Notes under the pieces: model-generated
The model's database searches: none
Told to the model about the DNA's origin: nothing
Seen by the model: the letters and a program-made list of their open reading frames with translations, nothing else
Shown here: positions 19,557 through 28,760 of the stretch, piece by piece
Position numbering within the stretch: the stretch's first letter is position 1
Layout: each line of letters begins with the position of its first letter
Source: Pseudomonadota bacterium
GTDB lineage: Bacteria; Pseudomonadota; Gammaproteobacteria; Steroidobacterales; Steroidobacteraceae
NCBI GenBank assembly: GCA_003242685.1
Contig: QGVD01000024.1
Location: forward strand, 1-44,770
DNA: 44,770 nucleotides
Direction: 5' to 3'
Program-made: the position numbers and the translations under genes

Positions 19557-21674
19557 TCAGCGCGCCCTGCGCGCCTCGATGACGTTCGGTACGTGCGAGA
19601 GGCGCTGCAGGAGCCGCCCGAGCTGGTCGAGGTCGTGCACCGCGAGGCGCAGCGTGAGCTCCGCCATGCCCGACGCACCGTCCGTCGTCGTCGTCATCGC
19701 CTCGATGCTGAGCCGTTCCACGGCCACGACGTCGGTGACGTCGCGCACCAGCCCGCGCCGGTCGTAGGCGCTTACGCGGATCTCCACAGGCAGCAGATCT
19801 GCGTCGTCCGCCGTCCATTCCACCTTCAGCACGCGCTCGGGCCGCACGGCCTGCATGCGCAGGAAACTCGGACAGTCGCTGCGGTGGATCGTCACGCCGC
19901 GCCCGAGCGTCACGTAGCCCGCGACGGGCTGCGGCCGGATCGGGGCGCAGCAGCGCGCGAGCGTGACCGGGAGATTCCCGACACCTTCCACCTCGACCGG
20001 CGTGCCGCCGCGCCTCGCCTGCGTGCGCGGGCGTGAAGGAGCGGGCGGAGCAGCGGGCCGCACCAGCCGCTCCACGGCCTGTGAGAGCTGCGTCGCCGTG
20101 ATCTCGCCTTCGCCGAGCCGCTGGTAGAGCTCGTCCGCGTCCGCGGCCTTGAGCTCCTGGACGAGCGCGGAGAGCAGCTCGGGTCCCGCACCCGCGCGCG
20201 CGAGCTCCCGCTCGACCATCGCGCGGCCGGCGCTGCGGTTGTCGGTCGCATCCTGCCTGCGGAACCAGGCGCGCACCTTGGCGCGGTTGCGCGCGGAGAC
20301 GAGATAGCCCTGCTCGGGCGCCATCCAGTCGCGGCTCGGCGCGGGTTCCCTTCCCGTGATGATCTCGACGATCTCGCCGTTGCTCAGAGAATAGGTGAGC
20401 GGAACGATCCGTCCGTTCACTTTCGCGCCCCGGCAGCGATGCCCGAGATCGGTGTGCACGTGGTACGCGAAATCGAGCGGCGTCGCGCCGCGCGGCAGAT
20501 CCACGACCTCGCCCTTCGGAGTGAGGGCGTACACGCGGTCCTCGAACAGCTCGGCGCGCACGCGCTCGAGGAAGTCCGGATCGGTGTCGGCGACCTCCTG
20601 CGGGTCGAGAAGGCGGCGCACCCACTCGATCTTGCGCTGGTACTGCGCGTCGCGCGGTCCGCCTTCCTTGTACTGCCAGTGCGCAGCGACGCCGAGCTCG
20701 GCGTGCTCGTGCATCTCGCGCGTGCGGATCTGCACCTCGACGCTCTTGCCTTCGGGCCCGATCACGGCCGTGTGGATCGAGCGATAGAAGTTGTCCTTCG
20801 GGGTGGCGATGTAGTCGTCGAACTCGCCCGGAATGTACGGCCAGCGGCCGTGCACCACGCCGAGCGCCGCATAACACTCCGGCACCGTCTCCACGATGAT
20901 GCGCACGGCCCGCACGTCGAAGAGCTGCTCGAAGGCAAGCTGCTTGCGCTGCATCTTGCGGTAGATGCTGTAGATGTGCTTGGGCCGGCCGTAGACTTCC
21001 GCCTTGATGCCGGCGCGTTCGAGCTCCGCGCGCAGGGTGGCGCACAGATCGTGGATGTAGCGTTCGCGGTCCGCGCGGCGCTCGTTGAGCGCCGCAGCGA
21101 TGCGCCGGTATTCCTCGGGCTCGAGATAGCGGAACGCGAGATCCTCGAGCTCCCACTTGAGCTGCCACACTCCGAGCCGGTTCGCGAGCGGGGCGAAGAT
21201 GGCGCGCGCCTCGACGGCGAGCCGCTCGCGTTCCTCGGGAGCGGCATCCTTCGCGCGGCGCAGCCGCACGAGATGCTGCGCGAGCCGCGCGAGCACGAGC
21301 CGCGGATCGCTCACCACCGCGAGCAGCATCTTGCGCAGCGTTTCCGCCTGCCGTGCGTCGAGTCCCTGTGCGGGCGACCACTGGCGCGGGAGTCCCAGCT
21401 CGCCGAGCCGGAGCAGGTCCATCGCGATGCGCACGGCGTCGGGACCGGCGATGCGGCTCAGCACTTCCGCCGTGAGGCCGCTGCGGCCGAGCACGGAGGC
21501 CAGCATGACCGCATGTGCGAGATCGGCATCCTCGGTGAGCGAGCCCACGACTTCGGCCACCTGAGCGCCGAACTCGAGTTCGGGCGGACTGGAGGAGCTC
21601 TCTTCCTGGATCGCCTTACGGATTGCAGCGATCGAATCGAGGATGTGCTGCGGGCAGGTCTGTGCGGTTTCCAC
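19557..21674 (-). CDS. relA: RelA-type (p)ppGpp synthetase with degenerate hydrolase domain
   Basis: This 705-residue Rel-family protein makes the alarmone (p)ppGpp from ATP and GTP/GDP during starvation. The N-terminal region (about 25-180) has the shape of the HD hydrolase domain but lacks the HDxxED motif (it reads DADLAHAVMLASVLGRSGL), so it should not hydrolyse ppGpp. The synthetase domain (about 210-340) has YGRPKHIYSIYRKMQRK and the acidic EFDD motif in YIPGEFDDYIATPKDNFYRS, diagnostic of the monofunctional RelA class; SpoT-type proteins carry a basic RxKD there. A TGS domain (about 375-435, DRVYALTPKGEVVDLPRGAT) and a C-terminal ACT domain follow. The start is a GTG at 21674. A separate SpoT must exist elsewhere. 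It is divergent from yebC. Confidence 0.9.
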   Translation of the reverse strand: METAQTCPQHILDSIAAIRKAIQEESSSSPPELEFGAQVAEVVGSLTEDADLAHAVMLASVLGRSGLTAEVLSRIAGPDAVRIAMDLLRLGELGLPRQWSPAQGLDARQAETLRKMLLAVVSDPRLVLARLAQHLVRLRRAKDAAPEERERLAVEARAIFAPLANRLGVWQLKWELEDLAFRYLEPEEYRRIAAALNERRADRERYIHDLCATLRAELERAGIKAEVYGRPKHIYSIYRKMQRKQLAFEQLFDVRAVRIIVETVPECYAALGVVHGRWPYIPGEFDDYIATPKDNFYRSIHTAVIGPEGKSVEVQIRTREMHEHAELGVAAHWQYKEGGPRDAQYQRKIEWVRRLLDPQEVADTDPDFLERVRAELFEDRVYALTPKGEVVDLPRGATPLDFAYHVHTDLGHRCRGAKVNGRIVPLTYSLSNGEIVEIITGREPAPSRDWMAPEQGYLVSARNRAKVRAWFRRQDATDNRSAGRAMVERELARAGAGPELLSALVQELKAADADELYQRLGEGEITATQLSQAVERLVRPAAPPAPSRPRTQARRGGTPVEVEGVGNLPVTLARCCAPIRPQPVAGYVTLGRGVTIHRSDCPSFLRMQAVRPERVLKVEWTADDADLLPVEIRVSAYDRRGLVRDVTDVVAVERLSIEAMTTTTDGASGMAELTLRLAVHDLDQLGRLLQRLSHVPNVIEARRAR

Positions 21675-21689
21675 GGTATTCGAAGGTTT

Positions 21690-21707
21690 CCCGGAGCGTG
21701 CTCCGGG
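21690..21707. repeat. Inverted repeat in the relA-yebC divergent region
   Basis: Perfect 8-base arms CCCGGAGC and GCTCCGGG flank a 2-base centre, 16 bases upstream of the relA GTG. On the plus strand it is followed by GGTCTTTT, and a -10-like TATGAT lies at 21721-21726 for yebC. It may be an operator or a hairpin in the relA leader; the two cannot be told apart here. Confidence 0.4.
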
Positions 21708-21828
21708 GGTCTTTTGCGGCTATGATACGCGTCTTGTTCAGCAATACCGGCACGTCAGGCGCCGTGCCCGGCGACTTAAGCCCGATAACGCAGGCGCGCG
21801 GCACACCGGCGCGCAGATCTCTCGGGTC

Positions 21829-22572
21829 ATGGCAGGTCACAGCAAGTGGGCTAACATCCAGCACCGCAAAGGTGCACAGGACGCAAAGCGCGGCAAGATC
21901 TTCACGAAACTCATCCGCGAGATCACTGCCGCGGCACGCATCGGCGGACCGGATCCCGCGGGCAACCCGCGGCTTCGGCTCGCCATCGAGAAGGCACGCG
22001 CGGCGAGCATGCCCAAGGACAACATCGACCGCGCGATCAAGCGCGCCTCGGGCGAGGGCGCCACTGAGGCGTATCAGTCGGTCCGCTACGAAGGCTACGG
22101 CCCGGGCGGCGCGGCGGTCATGGTCGACTGCCTCACCGACAACCGGAACCGCACCGTTGCCGAGGTGCGACATGTGTTCGCCAAGTATGGAGGCAATCTC
22201 GGTGCGGACAACTCCGTGGCGTACCTCTTCAAGTCCGTGGGCGTGCTCCAGTACCCGCCCGGCACGGACGAGGCGCGTCTGATGGACGCCGCGCTCGAGG
22301 CAGGCGCGGAGGACGTCGTCACGAACGACGACGGGAGCATCGAGGTGCTCACCGACCCCGCGGAGTTCGAAGCCGTGCGCAACCATCTCATCGGCGCAGG
22401 TCTGGAGCCTGCCTCGGCGGAGGTCACGCAGCGGGCTTCCACCACCGCCGAGCTCTCGGGCGAGACCGCCGAGGCGATGGTTCGTCTGCTCGAGGCGCTC
22501 GAAGACCTCGACGACGTGCAGAACGTCTACTCGAATGCCGCGATACCGGACGAGGTCCTGGCGCGCGTTTGA
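21829..22572 (+). CDS. yebC: YebC/PmpR family transcriptional regulator or translation factor
   Basis: This 247-residue protein belongs to the YebC family. It begins with the invariant MAGHSKWANIQHRKGAQDAK, which fixes ATG 21829 even though the frame is open further upstream. Further marks are KIFTKLIREITAAARIGGPD, MPKDNIDRAIKRASGEG, and VRYEGYGPGGAAVMVDCLTD. Members have been reported as DNA-binding regulators (for example PmpR) and more recently as factors that help ribosomes through difficult sequences such as polyproline; which applies here is not known. Linkage to ruvCAB downstream, with a 38-base overlap between its end and the longest ruvC frame, is the standard gammaproteobacterial arrangement. 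Confidence 0.93.
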   Translation: MAGHSKWANIQHRKGAQDAKRGKIFTKLIREITAAARIGGPDPAGNPRLRLAIEKARAASMPKDNIDRAIKRASGEGATEAYQSVRYEGYGPGGAAVMVDCLTDNRNRTVAEVRHVFAKYGGNLGADNSVAYLFKSVGVLQYPPGTDEARLMDAALEAGAEDVVTNDDGSIEVLTDPAEFEAVRNHLIGAGLEPASAEVTQRASTTAELSGETAEAMVRLLEALEDLDDVQNVYSNAAIPDEVLARV

Positions 22573-23143
22573 ACCCGGCGCGGCGGCAGGCGCGCGTCCG
22601 GCACCGACCGCGAACCTGCGCATCCTGGGCCTCGATCCGGGTTCGCAGCGCACGGGTTTCGGTCTCATCGACTGTCGTGGAACCGATTACGTCCACGTCG
22701 CGCACGGGTGCATAACGGCGCCCGGTGCGACGCTCGCCAGGCGTCTGCGTGCGATCTTCGAGGCGGTGCACGCACTCATCGCGGAGCATCGGCCCGACGA
22801 GATCGCCATCGAAAGGGTTTTCGTCAGCCGCAACGTGGACAGCGCGCTGAAGCTCGGACAGGCGCGCGGTGCAGCGCTTTCGGCCGTACCGCCGGAAATA
22901 TCGGTATTCGAGTACGCCCCGCGCGCGATCAAGCTCGCCGTGGTGGGATTCGGTGCGGCGGAGAAAGCGCAGGTGGCTCACATGGTGAAGGCACTGCTGC
23001 GTCTCGATGGGCGCATCGCCGCGGACGCCTCCGATGCGCTCGCCATCGCCATCTGCCACGCGCACGCGCGCGGGCTGCACCGGCTCGCGTACGCCGCCGC
23101 AGGCGGCGGCGCAGCACCTCTTGCGGGGGACGCGCACGGATGA
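22535..23143 (+). CDS. ruvC: Crossover junction endodeoxyribonuclease RuvC
   Basis: This is the Holliday-junction resolvase that cuts recombination junctions after RuvAB branch migration. Acidic active-site residues are seen in ILGLDPGSQRTGFGLID, in DEIAIERVFVSRN, and in DASDALAIAICHAHARG. The frame from ATG 22535 gives 202 residues, but conservation starts only at LRILGLDPG, 27 residues in; no in-frame ATG, GTG or TTG lies closer, so either the protein has an unusual N-terminal extension overlapping yebC by 38 bases, or translation starts at the CTG at 22616, which would give the usual ~175 residues. The stop overlaps the ruvA ATG by four bases. Confidence 0.92.
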   Translation: MPRYRTRSWRAFEPGAAAGARPAPTANLRILGLDPGSQRTGFGLIDCRGTDYVHVAHGCITAPGATLARRLRAIFEAVHALIAEHRPDEIAIERVFVSRNVDSALKLGQARGAALSAVPPEISVFEYAPRAIKLAVVGFGAAEKAQVAHMVKALLRLDGRIAADASDALAIAICHAHARGLHRLAYAAAGGGAAPLAGDAHG

Positions 23144-23733
23144 TCGGCTTCCTTCGCGGCCGCATCGTCTCCAAGTCGCCGCCGCAGCTTACCGTCGACG
23201 TCGGCGGGGTCGGGTACGAGCTGGAGGCACCCATGTCGACCTTCTTCCTGCTGCCTGCGGTCGGCGAGGAGGTGCGTCTCCTCACGCACCTCGTGGTGCG
23301 CGAGGACGCACACGTGCTCTACGGGTTCGCCACCGAGGACGAGCGGCGCCTGTTCCGCAGTCTCCTGAAGGTATCTGGCGTGGGACCGAAGATCGCCCTG
23401 GCGCTGCTGTCGGGAATGAGCGTCGAGGCTTTCGCGCTCTGCGTCCAGAACCAGGACGTCGGAGCCCTCACGCGCGTGCCGGGCATCGGGCGCAAGACCG
23501 CCGAGCGCCTGCTCGTGGAAATGCGCGACCGCCTGGCGGCGGTCGCAGGGGTACCCGGGGCGGGCGCCAACCTGGGCGGGACCCCGAGCGCCGAGAGCGA
23601 GGCTTTCGAGGCGCTGGTGGCCCTCGGTTACAAGCCCGCCGAGGCCACGCGCTTGCTCAAGGCCGTCGGTCCCGGTACACACTCGACCGAGGAGCTGATC
23701 CGCCGCGCCCTGCAGGGCGCCGTGCGGGAGTAA
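23140..23733 (+). CDS. ruvA: Holliday junction branch migration protein RuvA
   Basis: This 197-residue subunit binds the four-way junction as a tetramer and loads RuvB. The N-terminal OB-fold starts MIGFLRGRIVSKSPPQLTVD, two helix-hairpin-helix motifs appear as LKVSGVGPKIALALLSG and LTRVPGIGRKTAERLLVEMR, and the C-terminal RuvB-interacting domain follows a Gly/Ala/Pro linker (from about residue 150: EAFEALVALGYKPAEATRLL). The ATG overlaps the ruvC stop, and ruvB begins 18 bases after its stop, giving a ruvCAB operon with full-length products. Confidence 0.95.
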   Translation: MIGFLRGRIVSKSPPQLTVDVGGVGYELEAPMSTFFLLPAVGEEVRLLTHLVVREDAHVLYGFATEDERRLFRSLLKVSGVGPKIALALLSGMSVEAFALCVQNQDVGALTRVPGIGRKTAERLLVEMRDRLAAVAGVPGAGANLGGTPSAESEAFEALVALGYKPAEATRLLKAVGPGTHSTEELIRRALQGAVRE

Positions 23734-23751
23734 AGGAAAGGCGCACACCAC

Positions 23752-24792
23752 GTGGAAGCGGAGCGCATCATCAGCGGCACGGCGACGCGCGAGGACGAGG
23801 CCGTCGAGCGCGCCATCCGGCCGCGCAGGCTCGACGAGTACATCGGGCAGACGCAGGTCAAGGCCCAGCTCGAGATCTTCGTGAGCGCCGCGCGGGCGCG
23901 CGGGGAGGCGCTCGATCACGTGCTGATCTTCGGTCCGCCCGGGCTCGGCAAGACGACGCTGGCCAACATCATCGCGGCGGAGCTCGGCGTGAACCTGCGT
24001 CAGACCTCCGGTCCCGTCCTCGAGCGGCCGGGGGATCTCGCGGCGATCCTCACGAATCTGCAGCCGCGCGACGTCCTCTTCGTCGACGAGATTCATCGCC
24101 TCTCGCCCGTCGTCGAAGAGGTCCTCTATCCGGCGATGGAGGACTATCAGCTCGACATCATGATCGGCGAGGGGCCGGCCGCACGCTCGATAAAGCTCAA
24201 TCTCCCGCCGTTCACGCTGGTCGGTGCGACGACGCGCGCGGGCCTGCTGACCTCGCCGCTGCGCGACCGCTTCGGCATCGTGCAGCGGCTCGAGTTCTAC
24301 GGCGTCGACGAGCTCGAGCGCATCGTCACCCGCTCGGCCGCCATTCTGAACGTGCCGATCGATCCGGCAGGGGCGCGGCGCATCGCGCAGCGCTCGCGCG
24401 GCACGCCACGCATCGCGAACCGTCTGCTGCGCCGGGTGCGCGACTACGCGCAGGTGAAGGCCGACGGGCGCATCGACGAGCGCGTGGCCACCGCGGCGCT
24501 CGATCTGCTGCAGGTGGACCCGGAAGGCTTCGACACGCTCGACCGCAAGCTCCTGCTCACGATCATCGAGAAGTTCGACGGCGGGCCCGTCGGCATCGAC
24601 AGCATCGCCGCCGCGGTCGGCGAGGAGCGCGGCACGCTCGAGGACGTGATCGAGCCGTTCCTCATCCAGCAGGGATTCCTCATGCGCACGGCGCGCGGGC
24701 GCATGGCGACGCGCAGCGCGTATCAGCACTTCGGGCTCAGGGCGCCGGAGCGGATCAGCGCGAACCTGCAGCTCTTCGAGGACGACAGGTGA
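23752..24792 (+). CDS. ruvB: Holliday junction branch migration ATPase RuvB
   Basis: This 346-residue AAA+ hexameric helicase motor drives branch migration. Marks are IRPRRLDEYIGQTQVKAQLE, Walker A FGPPGLGKTTLANIIAAE, Walker B with LFVDEIHRLS, sensor 1 at LVGATTRAGLLTSPLRDRFG, and the winged-helix C-terminus FLIQQGFLMRTARGRMATR. It starts with GTG at 23752, preceded by GGAAAGG. The stop overlaps the GTG of ybgC by three bases, connecting the recombination genes directly to the Tol-Pal block. Confidence 0.96.
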   Translation: MEAERIISGTATREDEAVERAIRPRRLDEYIGQTQVKAQLEIFVSAARARGEALDHVLIFGPPGLGKTTLANIIAAELGVNLRQTSGPVLERPGDLAAILTNLQPRDVLFVDEIHRLSPVVEEVLYPAMEDYQLDIMIGEGPAARSIKLNLPPFTLVGATTRAGLLTSPLRDRFGIVQRLEFYGVDELERIVTRSAAILNVPIDPAGARRIAQRSRGTPRIANRLLRRVRDYAQVKADGRIDERVATAALDLLQVDPEGFDTLDRKLLLTIIEKFDGGPVGIDSIAAAVGEERGTLEDVIEPFLIQQGFLMRTARGRMATRSAYQHFGLRAPERISANLQLFEDDR

Positions 24793-25223
24793 CCGTTTTC
24801 TGCTGGCCCGCCCGCGTCTACTGGGAGGACACGGACGGGGGCGGTATCGTCTACTACGCGAACTATCTGCGCTTCCTCGAGCGCGCCCGTACGGAATGGC
24901 TGCGCGCGCTGGGCTATTCGCAACGCGCACTCGCGCAGGAGGCCGGCGTTCTGTTCGCCGTCACGAGCATCTCGGTGCAGTACCGCAGGCCCGCACGGCT
25001 CGACGACGAGCTCGTCGTCACGTGTAATCCCAGCCTCGGGGGACCGGCCACCGTGCGCTTCGAGCAGCAGATCCATCGCGGCGGCATACCGCGGGCGGCG
25101 GCCGGCGAGGAGCTGCTGGTGGAGGCGGACGTGCGCGTCGCCTGTCTCGACGCGCGCACGCTCCGGCCGAAACGTCTGCCCGAGTTTCTTGTCAATGCAT
25201 TGTCAGTCAAGGAGCGTTCCTAG
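24789..25223 (+). CDS. ybgC: Tol-Pal system-associated acyl-CoA thioesterase YbgC
   Basis: This 144-residue hot-dog fold thioesterase hydrolyses acyl-CoA and is nearly always the first gene of the tol-pal operon; it is thought to link envelope lipid metabolism to Tol function. The 4HBT active-site signature VYWEDTDGGGIVYYANYLRF has the catalytic Asp, and FLERARTEWLRALGYSQ follows. VTSISVQYRRPARLDDELVV is typical of the second strand region. The start is a GTG overlapping the ruvB stop, and tolQ begins two bases after its own stop. It therefore belongs to both the ruv and the tol transcription units. Confidence 0.93.
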   Translation: MTVFCWPARVYWEDTDGGGIVYYANYLRFLERARTEWLRALGYSQRALAQEAGVLFAVTSISVQYRRPARLDDELVVTCNPSLGGPATVRFEQQIHRGGIPRAAAGEELLVEADVRVACLDARTLRPKRLPEFLVNALSVKERS

Positions 25224-25225
25224 CG

Positions 25226-25912
25226 ATGGCACAGGAACTGTCGATCATCCGGCTGGTGATGGAGGCGAGCATTCCGGTGCAGATCGTCATCGCGCTGCTC
25301 GTGCTCGCATCGATCGTGTCCTGGGCGATCATTTTCAGTAAGAGAAGGATGCTGCACCGCGCGCGCATCGAAGCCGACCAGTTCGAGAACAGCTTCTGGT
25401 CGGGCGGGGACCTCGCGCAGCTCTATCGGGGCATCGAAGCGCGCGGCGGCGCCACCGGCATGGCGAGCATCTTCGAGTTCGGCTTCCGCGAGTTCGCACG
25501 CCTCAGGCAGCAGGATGGCATCGGGGCGGATCAGCTTCTCGAGGGCTCGCGCCGCGCCATGCGCGTCGCGCAGCTCAAGGAGATCGACCGCCTCGAGCAC
25601 AGCCTGTCGACCCTGGCCACCGTCGGCTCGACGAGTCCTTACGTCGGGCTCTTCGGTACCGTCTGGGGAATCATGTACGCGTTCGCCTCGCTCGGTGACG
25701 CACAGCAGGCGACGCTCGCAACGGTCGCACCGCACATCTCGGAAGCGCTCGTCGCCACCGCCATCGGTCTCTTTGCGGCGATTCCCGCCGTCATCGCCTA
25801 CAACCGCTACGCGGATCAGGTGGGAAGGCTCGAAGTGCGCTACGACGCGTTCATGGAAGAGTTCTCCACCATCCTGCAGCGTCACGCGACCCGCACCTCT
25901 AGCGGAGGCTAA
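25226..25912 (+). CDS. tolQ: Tol-Pal system proton channel protein TolQ
   Basis: This 228-residue inner-membrane protein is of the ExbB/MotA family; with TolR it forms the proton channel that energises TolA. The first membrane helix (about 17-38, ASIPVQIVIALLVLASIVSW) is followed by a cytoplasmic loop with the family's RQQDGIGADQLLEGSRRAM and EIDRLEHSLSTLATVGSTSP, then helices 2 and 3 around YVGLFGTVWGIMYAFASLG and ISEALVATAIGLFAAIPAVI. Thr and Ser residues lining the channel are in their usual places. It follows ybgC by two bases and precedes tolR by four. Confidence 0.95.
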   Translation: MAQELSIIRLVMEASIPVQIVIALLVLASIVSWAIIFSKRRMLHRARIEADQFENSFWSGGDLAQLYRGIEARGGATGMASIFEFGFREFARLRQQDGIGADQLLEGSRRAMRVAQLKEIDRLEHSLSTLATVGSTSPYVGLFGTVWGIMYAFASLGDAQQATLATVAPHISEALVATAIGLFAAIPAVIAYNRYADQVGRLEVRYDAFMEEFSTILQRHATRTSSGG

Positions 25913-25916
25913 TTCC

Positions 25917-26366
<450 letters not shown>

Positions 26367-26382
26367 AGGGCAGATCACGCGT

Positions 26383-27315
26383 ATGGACGAGAGGGCGAGC
26401 GATCGCTGGGTTTCGATCCTGCTGTCGCTGCTGGTGCACGCGGCGATCATCGGCGCGCTCGCCTTCGGCTGGTGGAACTGGCAGCGACGCCCGCAGCCTC
26501 AGACGCCTTCGCTCGCCATCGAGGCGACCGTCGTCGAATCGGCCGATGTACCTCCCGTGGCGCGCGCGCCGGTGTCCGAGCCGGAGCCCGAGCCCGAGCC
26601 GGTCGTCGAGCCGGAAGAACCTCCGCCCGAGGAGGAGCCGCCGCAGCCGACCCCGGAGGAGCTCGAAGCGCAGCGGCTCGCCGAGGAGCAGCGTCTTGCG
26701 GAGGAGCAGAGGCGCGCCGAGGAGGAGCGTCTCGCCGAAGAGCGCCGGCTCGAAGAAGAACGGCGGCGCGCCGAGGAGAAACGTCTCGCGGAGGAGCGCG
26801 CCGCTGCGGAAGCGAAGGCGGCGGAAGAGCGGCGCAAGGCCGAAGAGGCGCGCAGGGCCGAGGAGGCACGCAAGCGCGAGGAGGAGCGACGCCTCGCCGA
26901 GCAGAAGAAGCGCGAGGAAGAGCGCAGGCGCGCGGAAGAGAAGCGCAAGGCCGAAGAGGCGCGTCTGCTCGCGGAGCGCGAGGCGGAGCTCAGGCGAAGT
27001 CTCGAGGCGGAGGAACGCCTGCGCGCGCTGCGCGGCAGCCCGGAGGCGGCGAGCTGGATCCAGCAGATTCAGGCACGCATCCAGCGCGCGTGGATCCGTC
27101 CGCCTACCGCGCGGCCGGGCCTCGACTGTACGATCGCGGTCACTCAGGTCCCCGGAGGCGCGGTCGTGAGCGCGCGCGTCCTCGAATGCAACGGCGATCA
27201 GGCCGTGCGCGAGTCGATCGAAGCGGCGGTGTTCCGCGCTTCGCCGCTGCCGCCGCCGCCCGATCCCGCGCTGTTCGAACGCAATCTCCTGATCCGATTC
27301 ATTCCCCAAGACTGA
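26383..27315 (+). CDS. tolA: Tol-Pal system energy transducer TolA
   Basis: This 310-residue protein spans the periplasm and passes energy from TolQR to Pal and TolB during outer-membrane constriction at division. The membrane anchor (about 10-33) contains the short LSLLVHAAIIGALAFGWW with the usual His. Domain II is a long Glu/Pro then Ala/Glu/Lys/Arg helix of about 190 residues (roughly 50-240), with repeated AEE and RRxAEE units and a preceding EPEPEP run. The globular domain III begins around WIQQIQARIQRAWIRPP and ends with DPALFERNLLIRF. Its C-terminal Cys pair is present (DCTIAVTQVP, LECNGDQAV). The stop and the tolB start overlap as TGATG. Confidence 0.93.
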   Translation: MDERASDRWVSILLSLLVHAAIIGALAFGWWNWQRRPQPQTPSLAIEATVVESADVPPVARAPVSEPEPEPEPVVEPEEPPPEEEPPQPTPEELEAQRLAEEQRLAEEQRRAEEERLAEERRLEEERRRAEEKRLAEERAAAEAKAAEERRKAEEARRAEEARKREEERRLAEQKKREEERRRAEEKRKAEEARLLAEREAELRRSLEAEERLRALRGSPEAASWIQQIQARIQRAWIRPPTARPGLDCTIAVTQVPGGAVVSARVLECNGDQAVRESIEAAVFRASPLPPPPDPALFERNLLIRFIPQD

Positions 27316-28646
27316 TGCCCATGAATGCACGCGACCGATTCACCCGTTTCCTGGCGAGCGCTGGCGCTCTGCTGATCGCGGCCCTGTGGGCGGCGGCACC
27401 TGCGCACGCGCAGCTTCGCATCGAGATCACGTCCGGCGTCACCGACCCGATTCCGATCGCCATCGTGCCGTTCGCCCGCGCGGTGCCGGCTGACGGCGGC
27501 GTCGACGTCGCGGCGATCATCCAGAACGATCTCGAGGGCAGCGGGCGCTTCCGCGCCCAGCCGCGCGCGCAGATGATCTCGATGCCCACGCGCATCCAGG
27601 ACGTGTCGCTCGCGGACTGGCGCGCGAGCGGCAACGACTACATCGTGGTCGGCCGCGTGAGCGCGCTCGACGGCGGTCAGCTCGCGGTCGACTTCGAGCT
27701 GCTCAATCTCCTCAACGGTCAGCAGCTCGCGGTCGGCCGCTTCACCGGTCCGCAGAGCGCGCTGCGCAACGCGGCGCATCGGGTGAGCGACGTCATCTAC
27801 GAGAAGATCCTCGGCGTGCGCGGCGCGTTCGCCACGCGCATCGCGTACGTTGCGGTGGACGGCAAGCCGCCCGAGCAGCGCTATCAGCTCATCGTCGCAG
27901 ACTCGGACGGCGAGAACGCGCGGACCATTCTCGAGTCGCGTCTGCCGATCATGTCGCCGGCGTGGTCGCCCGACGGCGAGTGGCTCGCTTACGTTTCTTT
28001 CGAGAATCGCAAGTCCGCCGTGTACGTGCAGCGCGTGCGCACCGGCGAGCGGCGGCAGGTCTCGGCGCGGGCGGGCATCAACGGCGCACCGAGCTGGTCG
28101 CCTGACGGGCGCCGTCTCGCGCTCGCGCTCGGTGGAAGCGGCGGCAACGTCGACGTCTACGTGCTCGATCTGGCCTCGCAGAACCTCACGCGCATCACCG
28201 ACGATCCGGCGATCGATACCGAGCCGGTATGGGCGCCCGACGGCAAGACGCTGTTCTTCACGTCGGATCGCGCCGGCGCGCCGCAGATCTATCGCGTCGC
28301 GGCTCAGCCGGGTCAGCAGCCGAAGCGCATCACCTTCGGCAGTCACTACAACGCGCGTCCGCGCGTTTCACCGGACGGCACACTGCTCGCCTTCGTCACC
28401 ATCGACCAGGGCAACTACCGCATCGCGGTGCAGGATCTCTCGAACGGCACGGTGCGGGTGCTCTCGCGCGGCACGCTCGACGAGTCGCCGAGCTTCGCAC
28501 CGAACGGAGCCATGATCATCTATTCCGGGCGTGACCGGGGGCAGAGCGTGCTCGCGACCGTGTCGGTGGACGGGCTCACCGGGCAGCGGCTCAAGGCCGA
28601 CCGGGGCGAGGTGCGCGAGCCCGTCTGGGGGCCGTTCCAGCAGTAG
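27315..28646 (+). CDS. tolB: Tol-Pal system periplasmic beta-propeller protein TolB
   Basis: This periplasmic protein of 443 residues binds Pal and TolA. A Sec signal peptide occupies about the first 33 residues (FLASAGALLIAALWAAAPAH, cleaved before QLRIEITSGV). The N-terminal domain (to about 165) has PIAIVPFARAVPADGG, and the C-terminal six-bladed propeller shows WD-like repeats with SPAWSPDGEWLAYVS, GAPSWSPDGRRLALAL, EPVWAPDGKTLFFTSDRAG, and RPRVSPDGTLLAFVT. ATG 27315 overlaps the tolA stop; a second ATG at 27321 is possible. The gene ends 114 bases before pal. Confidence 0.95.
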   Translation: MPMNARDRFTRFLASAGALLIAALWAAAPAHAQLRIEITSGVTDPIPIAIVPFARAVPADGGVDVAAIIQNDLEGSGRFRAQPRAQMISMPTRIQDVSLADWRASGNDYIVVGRVSALDGGQLAVDFELLNLLNGQQLAVGRFTGPQSALRNAAHRVSDVIYEKILGVRGAFATRIAYVAVDGKPPEQRYQLIVADSDGENARTILESRLPIMSPAWSPDGEWLAYVSFENRKSAVYVQRVRTGERRQVSARAGINGAPSWSPDGRRLALALGGSGGNVDVYVLDLASQNLTRITDDPAIDTEPVWAPDGKTLFFTSDRAGAPQIYRVAAQPGQQPKRITFGSHYNARPRVSPDGTLLAFVTIDQGNYRIAVQDLSNGTVRVLSRGTLDESPSFAPNGAMIIYSGRDRGQSVLATVSVDGLTGQRLKADRGEVREPVWGPFQQ

Positions 28647-28760
28647 GTCGTGGCGGCGGTCGCCGGATGACGACCGATGCGGGCGGTCCGCGGCTTGTGT
28701 TAAAAGGCGCTGCCGCGCAAGCGGCCGCCACCATACCAACGAACGAAGTGGAGCGATGAC

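Noticed and set aside
26570..27010. Repetitive GAG/GCG-rich DNA
   Set aside because: It encodes the Glu/Pro and Ala/Glu/Arg helix of TolA, which is normal for that protein.
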